Part shown: piece after piece, positions 12,601 to 23,888 of the stretch
How the letters are laid out: every line of letters begins with the position of its first letter
How positions within the stretch are numbered: the first letter of the stretch is position 1
NCBI GenBank assembly: GCA_949358305.1
Contig: OX442317.1
Location: 7,568,186-7,632,185 of the forward strand
Direction: 5' to 3'
DNA: 64,000 nucleotides
Origin: Strigamia acuminata
Lineage: Eukaryota > Arthropoda > Chilopoda > Geophilomorpha > Linotaeniidae
Notes under the pieces: generated by a model
The model's input: only the letters and a program-made list of their open reading frames with translations
Databases searched by the model: none
Told to the model about the DNA's origin: nothing
Program-made: the position numbers and the translations under genes

Positions 12601-15600
12601 AGTGGAGGAGAAGAGCAGAGTCCATTTCTTTATCACATCTCTCATGCCCATCATATAGTTAGAGCGCTCTTATAGGAACCCAACGCATATATTTTCTAAC
12701 CCCATAGTCATACTAGAGCTTTGAATCGTCTGTTTTATGAGCTGACGCACTGGCGATGGTCGTTATATCCCCCCAAAAAAACTCCTTTTTCCCTTGTCCA
12801 GCCGGGGTAATGAAAAAGGGGGAAAGAGCAAATGTGCTCAAAGTTGAAGACCAAATGGAAGATTCTATTGACATAAGAGTGAAGGGAAAAGAAACGGGGA
12901 AAAAAGAGTAGATCTAAGACCGCGATCTTAGTAGGAAACCAAACTCAGCATTATTGGCTGTCCAGTTGGATTGGCATGTCCACTCTAAAAAGACATGTGC
13001 ACACAGAAGTTCTATTTGAGTCTGCTGTCTGCTTGAATTTGAAATGCCTCTTTCCTTAATGGCCACAGGTCACACCTTAAGAACCACTAATCACATCCAG
13101 AATGGACATTTTCATCACTTATTGACCAAGGCAGAATGTTCGTTTCGCAAACTAAATTGTTTATTGATCGCAACCCGATAAACCTTTTATGCATGCTTGT
13201 GTTCCGAGTTGAAAAGGTTATCGGTGATTAATCAAGGTTTAAAAAGAAGATTAGAGATTACCATAAAGAAAAGGTAGAAGATTAAACTACAAATAATGAA
13301 TGAGTTAAAGCAGAGCTTCACAAACTATGTAATGTAGCGGGCCGCTATTTTTTCTCCCAATGTGTGCGGGAACAGTATTGGAGTGTTCTTCACTCCAATG
13401 CACGTCACTTGTTACTTGTTAATATGTGACACTGCCTTTCTACAGCGCCACTTACATGTTACGGTACTTTGAATAAAATAGTCAGTTATGTAAATCTCAA
13501 CTACACCAACTCTGTGCTTGATCGAATACTTTTTTTCTCAAGGGTGTCAACAAAAATATCTGTAACTTATTTAAATTTAGTTTAATTTTGTTCAAATTGC
13601 CACTAAATTATAACATTTGGCTTGGTCTTTTCAGTGAATAAAATGTTTTGGGTATAAATTATTACTTAGACTGCAAAAGAACATCATTTTGAATTCGAAT
13701 TAGCTCATCTGGCGGCCGATCGAATACTTTCTGCCAGGGGTTGGTTTGGTTATGCTTATTCTTAGCTTAGTCATTGTTGAGGGAAGCAATACATCAACCA
13801 AAGCTATTTCAGTGGTCATGGAGCAATGGATGACACATCATCGCATGCGTGTGCGGAGCAAAGGAATGCATCCAAGTAATATAATTTTCCAGACATAAAA
13901 ATGGCATTTCAAACTCTGTACAATGGTTTTAGTTTCAAATAATTATTTGAATTAGTTACAGAATAATTACATTTTCACCCTGTACATGGGTAACTTTATT
14001 CAGACTAAGAATAAAAGGTCTAAAAGACAAGAATAAATGTATTGCCATATAAACATTACACCAACAGTACTCGTCCCACTCATTATCGGGCGCTTCTTTT
14101 AAAAACTTTTGTTGTAAACGTATCAGGTTAAATAATAGAAAGTCTCGTTATACAACAGTAAGTTCACACGACTAGAAGTGAAGAAATTGTCCTATGCTGT
14201 TTAAAAATAGATGCCTAAGACACTGCACTACGGTACTGAGTTCTGACGACCTACCACCAAACTCGCCTAAAAAATTCAACGCAATAAAGATGAAATGTCA
14301 TAACACCCTTCATTCTTCATGAAGAAATCTTCAATTATGCATACTTTTTAGAAAAGTACTTGAAAAACTCATCCGATTGCAAATAAATTCACTTTCTCAG
14401 TGAATGTATATATTAAATCCAAAAAACTATTGACTTGATAGTCACGTTCAATTTTTTTGTCTACTGGAAGTCAATTAAAAAAAATTTATTTAAAAAAAAA
14501 CAAATTTAATTCCCCGCTTTCAAATTCAAATGTAAACAACAAAACGATTTTAATATTAAATTGAAAATGTCATGAATGAAATAACCCAGCTTGGGCTGCA
14601 AAGAAATAATGTCATAACAATAAATACCAAACTTATTGCATTCCTGTGCAAATAAAATTTTACCAAACCGACCGGTCACCAAAACATTTCACTACGGTCC
14701 AAAAAGCAAAACATCAAATCATAACCAACGTTTATCACCTTGCTTTCAACGTTGCAAACAACATTTATCACAGCACATGATTAATACTGCTTTTAGGGAG
14801 ACACATGCTTGAAAGCACCAACACATTTGCAAACGCAACTTGGTTAGTCATAGTCCCAATATAAAGTTTGTTTTCAAACAATGTGACAGGAGGTACAGTA
14901 TATCTAATAAAACCTGGCCAGCTGTCCACACCATAAAAAAAAGTTAAGCGATAACTACAAATAACTTTTTATTTAAATTCAGACATTTCAGTCATATATA
15001 ATTTTTCAAATAGACAGTTAACTTTATGAAAAAGAAGCACATATACCCACAATAACAGACTTGTATTTATTACAATTTCCTACAAAAGCAAAAAAGAAAA
15101 TATTCATCTTTTTTTCTACCATTCGTACGAAATTATGGAGATATTTCGTCTTGGACAGACAGGAAATGGGCAGCAATAAATCACAGCAGCGTTTTTAAGC
15201 ACAGTTTAATCAAAATTTATTGCTATGTATTTCATATCCACAAGACCTCCAAGTTAAAAATGCATTTCACGCTTTCCATGCTGAACATGGCCTGCATAAA
15301 ATGGTGTTAAAAATCCTTTATCAACCGACATTTCTCCCTGCAGCCCACCTCCCAAACTGGCACTTGTTATTAAAAGGATAATTCATAGCAAACGTTTCCT
15401 AGTTAACACTAATTGCTTCCTTCGTTCGGCACTAACATCGCCCACAAAACTTTGCTGCACGACAGCTGTGCAAAAGTGAAACTTTCTTATTGCTTCGGCT
15501 GAATAATAATCTCGGATGAGACTGCTTATTTTTCTCTCCTCCTACTGTTTTAATTCTCTACTTCTACTTTTGTTTTCTTTACTTCGTAGTACCGCCGAAT

Positions 15601-18600
15601 ATACTAGACAACAAGACCAGTTCGGACCTGGTGGTCAAAGAGAGCGCGAATGTGAGTTTGTCGTGCCATGCATCCGGATATCCGACTCCGCATATCAGGT
15701 GGCAGAGAGAAGATGGAAAGATGATTGCTCTCAACAGCCAACACGATGGTGAGAATCAAATTCATTTATTATACACCCAATTCTGTTTTTCTAGAAAAAT
15801 AAATTCGAATCCGTTTTTATACGATTAAAAAAATTAAAAATTTAAATTTTTTACGAAATATTTAAAAAATTTCCCTTGTTTGTGAGGCAATGAGACATAC
15901 CGGTTTGATGATTTAAATACAATGTTTCGCACTCTTTAATTCGCCTTCATCTCCCATCGGCAACATTACAATCACATCGACACCATTACAATCACACAAG
16001 AAAAATAGTCATGACAACCAAAAAAACATAGCAACGGTTGTCACGAATGAAATAACAATAGCAATACAAATTATATCATTTCTTAAACGCACTTAACCTC
16101 AGTTTGTTGTCTAGGAAATATTGAAAGAATTCCCCAATTTTAATTATTTTACTCTCAAAAACAGAATTGGATAAACAGTCGAGCCTCGTTGTAACGAATT
16201 ATTCGCATAAAACAAGCCGGTCAATTGCAAGTGTAATCACTCAAGTGCAACATTGTTTTTACACATTCCGTGTAAAAAACGCGATTTTTTCTTTGCCTCG
16301 CCTTCGTGAGTTTAGCGAGTTTCTTAAATAAAAATTTCGTCTTTGTTAATCCGATTTGGGAAGAACACATAATCCTGATTTAATCCCCAGAGAAATTGTC
16401 AGAGTAAAGAAGCATTCACGGCAGATTCCTTCGGCCTTACATTTTTGCTTACATTCTTTTGTACTAGTACTTAATCGCATTAAAGTTTAATCAGACATAA
16501 AGAAAATAAATTGATTTGTTTTGCTTGGCGCTCTGCTTGTGCGAATCCTTCCTTCTCTTTACTTATGCAAAGACACAAAAGCAAAACAGGTCATTAGTTT
16601 AATAAGATGCACAGAGCTGTCAAAAAATTTAATTTTAATTTCAAAATACGCATAAACAAGCAAATCATCAACTCGCAACTTTATTACTCTCCTCTCTGTT
16701 TAATTTAATCCTCATTTAATCTTACTAAATAGATCAATTCGAGAGAAATGATAAACTTTATAAAAAAAAATGGAGAAAAGTCATAAAAAGTCATACAAAG
16801 TCATAAAAGGAGTGATTTTATGACATTTCCTCACGTGTTTGTGACGGATATTTTGAATTGGCGATAGATCGGACAAACGATAAAAGCATTTATCGGTTAT
16901 TGAAGTATTTTTAATACAAAAATCAAATAAACACAAAAAAATAATAATCGTTCATCTTTTTGTGTCAGAATTCATTTTTTTTCTTCAAATGATTAATCCA
17001 AAGAAACAATTTGGAGATTAAAAATCTAATTTTAATAGACAAGAAAAAGACATTAACTGATTGATTCAAATTGGGTATAGCCAAAATGCAGGAAAATAAA
17101 AATAAAAAGTTCGAAACGACGATAAATTTTTATGAGCCGCTCAAACTTCCTTCAATTTGAGTAATGAGTCGTTTCGAGTTTCCACATTGCAGCAAAAGCA
17201 CAAAAAAAAAGAAAAAAAAATTAAATATTAAACTACACTGCCAGCTACAATGTGTTGATTCCATTCATCTGTCTAATTATAAAAGCTTTCAAATTGCGCC
17301 ATTAGAAACAAAAGCTAAAACATTTTTTTAAAAAAAAAAAAAATAAAAAACACAGTTTTTGTTTCAAAAGAAAACAACAAATAGCACTCGCACGAACCAA
17401 CCCAAACCAACACCAGAGCAAAGTCAAAAAAATTTTACCTGCCTTAATCTAGCTCGACGCAATAAATCGCTGGCAATTCCAATGTGGGTAAAGACAGAAC
17501 GCTATATAAAAACCATAAATATCACAACAGATTCCACTGTCATTGATTTTCGAGAAAAATACCAAAAACTTTATGAAACTTCTTCTGGAAATACTATAAA
17601 TCAATTGGAAAATGTTATTGAGAAAACATAAAAAAAAAGTTGCCCGTTTCTATAATCTACTCAAACATTTATTTTTTTATTTATTTTCTATTTCTGCTGG
17701 ATCCAAAAATTCAAATCGAATTTGACATTTGTATTGTTCTTTTTTTATTCAAAATCTCTAAGACAAAATAGTCGAGTCAATCTGACCCGATGGGTTACAT
17801 TAAAGATAGAAGAGGTCTGTTTTTGCACAAAAGAATTGGGCTTATTGCCCGCAATTTCAACGTTTTAGAAAGCCTGAATTTAGGCATCTTGCCCATTTGC
17901 AGATAACTGATGAGAATTTAGTTCATTTCAGCATTCCAAGAAAAGTTAACTTTTGCATCACAAATCCCCCAGTTAGAAAAAAAAAATATGCTGGAAACGA
18001 AAACAAATGTTTTATCCAATCTGAACGTGAAATGAATTTATATTTTCGCCACTTTTTCTGTGCCAAATGCGCCAATTTGTACAAACGTCTAAAATTGCTG
18101 CTCGCGTCGGAGTAATTTCACTCATTTCAAACTCAACTTCTGTCTACATTAAACCGCTTCACTTCCATCTAGTGCCAGTTCGAGTAAGTTACTTACTGCA
18201 CAACACAAATCATGCAACAAAGAGGAATCGAATCTGCATATTGCATATTCGATTTCCTCACATTGGTTCATAAAACACGCGTGCTAAATTCAAAAACTCA
18301 TTTATTATTGCCAAAACTGACCACAAAGGTCTTAAAATCACTTTTTCGTACACAGTTCGTGGGTTACATTGTTCCTGTCGGCCAATAGAACAACATACAA
18401 GATTAAAAGTTCCCACTTTCATTTGCATGGGTGGAGGTCAAGACATTTCAGAAAATTTCATGCAAAGAAAATTGCTATTCTTTATTTACATTGAAACCTA
18501 TTTACCTAGTAGTCAGTTTCATAGCCCCACATGAGAATGAAAAGTTTGTTATTCCAACTAGTGATGCGCCCGACCGATTATTTACACGACACAAGCAAGC

Positions 18601-21600
18601 CGAGCACCTGCGCCCAACAACTTTAAAATTAAAATAAACAACCGACTAATGTTTTTCTTTACCAAGCATGCCCAATTTTTTTTTTACAACTGACCCGAAA
18701 GATATATGCGCAGTTTAACTGTGCCTCCTTGCCACGAGTGTGCAGCAGTGCATGCATGCTAAATGATGACATCAAAACTAAACCCTCACAAACCTTAAAG
18801 AACACAATTAAATAAGATTGTTTGCAATTCTACATCAAAATATCCAATTAATTTGTCAAAAAAAAAATTAAATCCGCTAATAAAAATATAATTTACAACA
18901 ATTTTAGAAAGTAATGCGAAATAAAATCAATTTTAGTGAAAAATAAGGAATAAATAGTGCGCAACTAATTTATGGCGTTAGAAATTTAACACTCATATGC
19001 TAATACTTGTTGTTTTTCAGTCATAGCTGTTGATAGTCAAGACCTCAATATCAGCCGAGTGAGTCGACTACACATGGGTGCTTACTTGTGCATCGCCACC
19101 AATGGCGTTCCCCCAGCTGTCAGCAAACGAATCGTACTCAAAGTACACTGTAAGTATCTTTTCCTTTCACCGCTGAGAACACAATTAACTTACAGGACGA
19201 CCGGGACGGCTGTACATTCCCATATTCCCGGCCCGCCAACCCACTCCCTCAACATAATTTCAGAAACCATACGGGTTTATTCAATTTATACCCATTCTAT
19301 GCACGATTTAATCTGACACAGATACGCCATAGTTTAACTCGCCTTGTCTCTATGAACCGCATTAAATTTTTAGTATTCCATAAAACTTCACCGTCCAATT
19401 TTCATCCGAGAGATCTTTTTCCTTCAGCTAGGAGTTTTTAAGAGGGAAATATGATAAGACTCAAGTGACTTGCAAGAAAATTCATCTCTCCTGGAAATAT
19501 ACTCTCAAGCTCAACTGTTTGATTTTAGAATAAGAGCATTACTCATCTGATTGATGCGAAGTTAAATCTCAAAGCTCCAAAACGTCCGAAAAACCAAAAA
19601 AACAGATTACAGAAATGAACTGTAAATCCAACTAAGTCCTAAATCCCTAAAACTAGTTTTGACTAATGATTGACCATCAATTTCTTTTTAAAACTTAGCA
19701 ATGTCCGTCATTCGAGCTTACTGACTGATATTTTTCGCCTCCTACACAATAGACCTTTGTTGAAGCCTTTTCTTGCGCTTTATTGCAGTGAAGCTATTAA
19801 TTGCGGTGTATTGCAGTGAAGCTATTCATTGTGGTGTATTGCAGCGAAGCTATTAATCGCAGTGCATTGCAGTGAAGCTATTCATTGCGGCCTATTGCAG
19901 CGAAGCTATTCATTGCGGTGTATTGCAGCGAAGCTATTAATCGCAATGTATTGCAGTGAAGCTATTAATCGCAGTGTATTGCAGTGAAGCTATGAATCAC
20001 GGAGTATTGCGATGAAGCTACTGATAACAGCTTCACTGCAGTACACCGCAGCCATGGCTAACCAAGCATCAATATTGCCAAAATTGATTCTGTGCATATG
20101 GCAACGCAGAATAGGCCACTTGGGTGACCTAAAAACTAAAACACGTTTTAAACGTTTCTTTTTTTAAAACCCACCGTAAATGACGAAATTAATAGCCTGG
20201 GCTACAATTTACAGTTTGTGCAGTTTGTTTTCCCCGCCATTATTCAAGACTTCGCCGCTGCAATTCAGACACGGGCTATTACTTCTGTCATTTACGATAC
20301 GAAGCATTTCGAAAATCACCACGTGCCAATCACGAATACCTGAAATTAAAAGTATATTAAAGTAAGCCTAGCGTGAAACGAAAACTCCAAGCCCACACTT
20401 AGACGAAATTAAAAGCGGAATTTAATCCAGCAACAAACGCATTAAAAAGAAGAGGTTGTTTATTGCTTTGTTGATTGCCTATCATTGACAAAATGCCTGT
20501 AACCCGTTATTTAACACAGCACTTTCCTCCGAATAATGTATCCTTTTCCCGCTTCAAGCTCAAGGCGCAGGTAATTACCAGCGTCATAAAATACCCAGAA
20601 CAAAAGGTAAACTTGATTGCTGATTTCGGTCTAACCTGCACAACGAGTGCAAGACAATAAAACGTCTCCTTTACATTCCCCATTTTTTTTTCGCCAATAA
20701 AAATATTACTCCAAGGTTATCAAAGGTTCAACCATTCGTTGAAGCATCCAACAAAAGCCTCCGTCCAACTTGATGCTCTTCCTCCTTAGCTCGCTCCCTT
20801 GATTTATGTTTATAAGGGGCCAAAAGTAAGACACACAATGTGATGTCACTATCAAGAACCCTTACTCTCACGCGAATGGAACGCTTCGAGATGAAAAATG
20901 AAGAGCAAGAGAGGAGGTCACCACTGTGCATCAGTTTCATTAATAAATTCATTAAGTCACGCGTCATAACCCCCAAAGAACTCGCCGCAAATTGATCCGC
21001 TGCTACCAGTCTGCTATCTGGGCTCGTTCCCTATTGATTCCATAACGTGATTAAGGCGAATCATCGTTTAATTCGCAATACCAGCACCCATTCTCGTTCG
21101 CAATTCCGATAGGTGCGTGTTTAACACGTGGCACCTTTATTTTCCACCGAAAATATTATAAATCTGCTCTTTCGCTCACTTCTCTCGGCCGTAATTGATG
21201 TCAACAGCCAGAACTGCAACGCGACATTCGTCCACTCGGCATTGCGCAAACGCGCTGGCTTGTGGTTTATTGTCATTGTACGTAAAACAACATTATTACA
21301 ACATTTGGTCGTAAACTGTACAATTTTATTTCAAAACGTGCCACATAATATCCCACGATCGGACACACTCTTTTGAATAAAGCGCTGCACACCACTCACT
21401 GCAAGCTTATGCAAAAGTGCGGCCGTCATTACTACTCATTAACCTCTGTTGTTTAAACGAAAGTCACATTCTTCGCACTGTTTTATGGTCTACTAAGTGA
21501 TGAAATGTGCCCAAACAATCGAGTGCCATTAGAATACGTCGTCAATAAGCAGAACTAAATAGAAATTTACATTTTGACAACAAATTTGTAGAAATTCAAA

Positions 21601-23557
21601 TTCAAAACCATTCTAACGTATAAAGTTTGACCTATCGCATCATGTATTCACTTCCATGCCGTTTCCTATTGTCCAATAAATTCTCAAGAAAAACACCAAC
21701 TTCAATTTTATATGAAACAAAAAATCAAATTATGCTTGCAAACAATACCCCCAAAAAAAATGTCGTGTAATTAAAAAAAAAATATATTTTTCGGTTATTT
21801 GAGTGATTGATAGTCCTCACCATCACCACCTAGTGGAAATGGCCCAAATTATTCTCACGAAGAAATCCTTTATTGGCGTCGATGTGTGTAGTCCAGCCAG
21901 AAAGCAATAACTTTAATGGTCCTTATCAGCGCAGAGTCAAGCCAAACCATTACTTTGCAGCTTAACTTTTATGCTCTTATATTTTTCCAGTCCCGCCTAT
22001 GATTTGGATTCCACATCAATTAGTGGCTGGCACGATCGATGCAGATGTTACCCTGGAATGCCACACAGAAGCTTATCCCAAGTCTATCAACTATTGGACA
22101 ACCGATAAAGGAGAAATGATTACATCAGGGGATAAATACACAGCTGTGGCCGTCGATTCCACCTATCAAGTGCACATGCGACTCAAAATACATCACTTGG
22201 ATTACAATGACTTTGGATCTTATCGATGCATAGCAAAGAATTCACTGGGGGAAACTGGAGGCTCTATCAGATTATACGGTATTAACTTCATTCTTATTCA
22301 ACCTTTCTCTTCACGTCAAATTTATTCTCATATTGATAATATGCCGTTTAGTTTTACATTTGAACTCGCAAAATATGAAATTTTAATCTGCATGCAACTT
22401 CAATGTATTTATACAGTCAAGTCTCCTCTCCTTGCAGTTTAATACCGCGCAACCATAAATCTCGTCTTCTACTGTTTAAAATTTTAAAATCGTCACGAAT
22501 TTTAGCTTACACGTTGCGACCAGCGTATACAATTACCAAATCCGCTTTACATACATCAATTGTGTTTACTCGCAACTTTGAAGTTTAAAATTTAAAAAAA
22601 AATTTCAAATGCTGCTATTTCCACACACCCACGTCAATTTTTCGTGTTTTTACGTCCAGCCAATAAAAAATTGGAACGAAAATACACCCGATGAAAATCA
22701 AAATATTTTTCCTAAAAATTTAAATCGAATTTTAAAAAGGCAACAAATGAATTTATTTTTCTAAAAAAAATAAAAATTAAAAACAGAATTGTGTGTACAG
22801 AATATAATCAAAATTTACTCCTTTTAACCTCTTTTTGCAAATTAAAATTCCATCTCACGAAATGAGCAGAGGGAGCAGTTTACTCGCGAAACTCCAGTAG
22901 TAAATTCGCTTCCCAATATACTACGCAGTCAGATTAACCACTAACCCAGCTAACTCTGAATTAAGAAGTCAATTAAAAACCAAGAGACGCAATTCAATTA
23001 CCAAAACCAATTTTTCGATCGCAGCCACTCACTCATTTGCCATTTAAATTAAGCCTGAAAATTTCAAAATGCCAATTTCAGAAGTCCCAGCTTCCACACC
23101 AGTCTCTACATCAACCGAAAAAGTCAATTTTGAAAGTAAAGGTATTGAAAAACTTTCATCGTTATCCACACGACTGTAACTTTATCCGTACCACTTGCAG
23201 GACACTTAGGAGAAACCAAACTAAAACTCAACAGCATCGAAACCAACGAGAAAGGCTTCAAATTATCCACAGGTAAACAAACTAACCAAAAACTCTACCT
23301 ATAATGTTGAAAACTTTTCGTTTTTACACAGGCAGGAAAGCAAATTCAGCCGACGAACCCAAAAACATCCACACACAACCAAGGCCACAGGCAGACACAG
23401 GTGAAATTAATTTCGTCTCTCGTCGCACGGTTCAATTAACGCAAAAAGTAATTGACTTCAATCCATTTCTATTGCAGTAAATAACAGTTCTTGCAAGCAA
23501 GTGACGCAATTGTCCAGCACACTCTGTTTGCTCCTGCTTGTGACCCTTGTGGCGTGA
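9513..23557 (+). CDS. DIP/lachesin-like Ig cell-surface protein, 5' partial, nine exons
   Basis: The coding sequence joins 9513-9610, 10385-10494, 15590-15748, 19021-19149, 21991-22278, 23082-23141, 23201-23272, 23332-23400 and 23478-23557. Every junction has AG before and GT after, and the frame stays open for 354 codons to TGA. The protein holds the second half of Ig1 (core W in VAW, then DRGYYMC), Ig2 (LSCHASG, IRW, then MGAYLC), Ig3 (LECHTEAYP, then DFGSYRC), a polar stalk of about 65 residues and a hydrophobic C-terminus without a cytoplasmic tail, as expected for a GPI-anchored protein. Strings such as DTQTILTIHNHVITR, MCQIN and RVSRLHMGAYLCIA are typical of arthropod DIPs and lachesin. 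Members of this family bind Dpr proteins through the first Ig domain and guide synaptic partner choice. The signal peptide and first half of Ig1 are missing from the window. The DIP assignment is strong; lachesin or another member of the wider IgLON-like group is the alternative. Confidence 0.93.
9611..10384 (+). other. DIP-like intron within Ig1
   Basis: A GTAATA donor and a TTTTTCAG acceptor bound it. AGGTGCATTCAATTTTC at about 9728 resembles one end of the AGGTGC-type MITEs, but no second end was found. Confidence 0.8.
10385..10494 (+). CDS. DIP-like gene, exon encoding end of Ig1
   Basis: The exon follows TTTTTCAG and ends before GTAAAT. It reads YWHLHINNVQESDRGYYMCQ, then INTVPMRSVQGYLEVV, so it holds the D-x-G-x-Y-x-C signature and the last strands of Ig1. 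Most family members have NTDP and QxG in the loop after the cysteine; here the loop is NTVPMRSVQG. One base (G) carries over to the next exon. Confidence 0.94.
11940..11990. repeat. AT microsatellite
   Basis: The stretch is almost entirely A and T with TATATATATATAT at 11970-11983. It lies in the DIP-like intron before the first Ig2 exon. Confidence 0.8.
13377..13399. repeat. short perfect hairpin
   Basis: ATTGGAGTG and CACTCCAAT are separated by TTCTT. A 9-bp perfect stem with a 5-nt loop in a DIP-like intron; no T-run or gene end gives it a clear role. Confidence 0.6.
15590..15748 (+). CDS. DIP-like gene, exon encoding first half of Ig2
   Basis: The exon starts after CGTAG and ends before GTGAGA (159 nt, phase 1 at both ends). 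It begins with VPPNILDNKTSSDLVVKE and holds the Ig2 pair VSLSCHASG and HIRWQRE. NVS is a possible N-glycosylation site just before the first cysteine. The VPP linker that opens Ig2 is conserved in both DIP and Dpr families. Confidence 0.93.
15749..19020 (+). other. DIP-like intron within Ig2
   Basis: About 3.3 kb, donor GTGAGA and acceptor TTTTTCAG. An open frame at 17359-17631 is Thr/Asn/Lys-rich and matches no known domain. CAGTCGAGCCTCGTTGTAAC at 16177 resembles a CAGTC-type MITE end, without a partner. Confidence 0.8.
19021..19149 (+). CDS. DIP-like gene, exon encoding second half of Ig2
   Basis: TTGTTTTTCAG precedes the exon and GTAAGT follows it (129 nt, phase 1 at both ends). It reads VIAVDSQDLNISRVSR, then LHMGAYLCIATNGVPPAVSK. 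The second Ig2 cysteine is in YLC, and NIS is a possible glycosylation site. RVSRLHMGAYLCIA followed by NGVPP is one of the most conserved stretches in DIPs and lachesin. Confidence 0.95.
19150..21990 (+). other. DIP-like intron between Ig2 and Ig3
   Basis: About 2.8 kb, donor GTAAGT and acceptor TTTCCAG. It contains the 28-bp tandem array at 19781-20032. No other structure seen. Confidence 0.85.
19781..20032 (+). repeat. 28-bp tandem array, nine units without indels
   Basis: Units start every 28 bp from 19781 to 20005. The type unit opens TATTGCAGTGAAGCTATTAA and ends TTGCGGTG, with a few base changes between copies. An inverted junction copy follows at 20031-20051 (CTTCACTGCAGTACACCGCA). 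The array lies in the DIP-like intron between the Ig2 and Ig3 exons. Confidence 0.95.
21991..22278 (+). CDS. DIP-like gene, exon encoding complete Ig3
   Basis: The exon follows TTTTTCCAG and ends before GTATTA (288 nt, phase 1 at both ends). It runs from FPPMIWIPHQLVAG through LECHTEAYP, INYWTTDKGEMI and DFGSYRCIAKNSLGETGGSI to RLY. One exon therefore encodes a whole Ig domain, unlike Ig1 and Ig2, which are split. An ATG at 21999 lies inside the exon and is not a translation start. Confidence 0.95.
22279..23081 (+). other. DIP-like intron between Ig3 and the stalk exons
   Basis: 803 bp, donor GTATTA and acceptor TTTCAG. The reading frame of the Ig3 exon stays open for 164 nt into the intron, so retention would add about 54 residues and a stop. 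No repeat found. Confidence 0.75.
23082..23141 (+). CDS. DIP-like gene, stalk mini-exon 1
   Basis: The upstream sequence ends in TTTCAG and GTATTG follows. The 60 nt keep phase 1 and read EVPASTPVSTSTEKVNFESK after the preceding RLY, so RLYE is restored as in family members. The peptide is rich in S and T, as expected of a stalk between Ig3 and a membrane anchor. Confidence 0.85.
23201..23272 (+). CDS. DIP-like gene, stalk mini-exon 2
   Basis: The exon lies between CTTGCAG and GTAAAC (72 nt, phase 1 at both ends). It reads GHLGETKLKLNSIETN, then EKGFKLST. It is charged and has no recognisable fold. The intron before it is only 59 nt, close to the minimum, so splicing here is by intron definition. 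Confidence 0.83.
23332..23400 (+). CDS. DIP-like gene, stalk mini-exon 3
   Basis: The exon lies between TTACACAG and GTGAAA (69 nt, phase 1 at both ends). It reads GRKANSADEPKNIHTQPRPQ, then ADT. It is polar and proline-containing. The intron before it is 59 nt, the same length as the previous one. Confidence 0.83.
23478..23557 (+). CDS. DIP-like gene, last coding exon: GPI-signal-like tail and stop
   Basis: The exon follows CTATTGCAG and ends in TGA at 23555-23557. It reads VNNSSCKQVTQLSS, then TLCLLLLVTLVA. A small-residue region, a polar spacer and a short hydrophobic end without basic residues after it form a typical GPI-attachment signal. NNS and NSS are possible glycosylation or cleavage-site residues. 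Family members are known to be GPI-anchored. Confidence 0.88.
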
Positions 23558-23882
23558 AAACTAGTGAACGTGACAGCTCTGGTCAGCCCTCCTGTTCCCT
23601 CAAGTCAATATTTACCTGTCGACAGTGGTGGTGGACGGTGTCAGTGCACTGTTCAAACAATTCTCCTGCAGCCTTTACAGCCAGACTATAAACCGAAACT
23701 GACATACACCTTCATGGAAATTTGTTCGGCGACTGAAGTGGACATTTGCACTTATTATAACCACGCAAACATGTTTAATTCGTTTTTAACGTGTCATATT
23801 TTACATTTGTATTTCAGTTGATCCCGTACAGATTGATCAAAAATGTTCCTATGTCCATGCAAGTCAATATTCTATAACATTC

Positions 23883-23888
23883 AATAAA
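23883..23888 (+). terminator. candidate polyadenylation signal of the DIP-like gene
   Basis: AATAAA lies 326 nt after the stop codon. Many other AATAAA sites follow in this AT-rich region (for example near 25027), so the real 3' end is not settled. Confidence 0.3.

Larger units (their letters stand above)
10495..15589 (+). other. DIP-like intron between Ig1 and Ig2 exons
   Basis: About 5.1 kb with donor GTAAAT and acceptor CGTAG. It contains an AT microsatellite at 11940-11990 and a small hairpin at 13377; otherwise no coding or repeat structure is recognised. Confidence 0.8.

Noticed and set aside
16177-16270. CAGTCGAGCCTCGTTGTAAC, like the end of a CAGTC-type MITE
   Set aside because: No matching second end or internal similarity was found, so an element cannot be drawn.
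17359-17631. 90-codon plus-strand open frame rich in Thr, Asn and Lys
   Set aside because: It sits in a DIP-like intron after an A-rich run, has no recognisable domain, and composition follows the local base content.
19781-20032. Regular array considered as CRISPR
   Set aside because: The units are directly adjacent without spacers and lie in a eukaryotic intron.
23491-23821. Open frames overlapping the last DIP-like exon in other frames
   Set aside because: The confirmed frame with a GPI-type tail and TGA at 23557 explains this DNA; the rest is 3' UTR.
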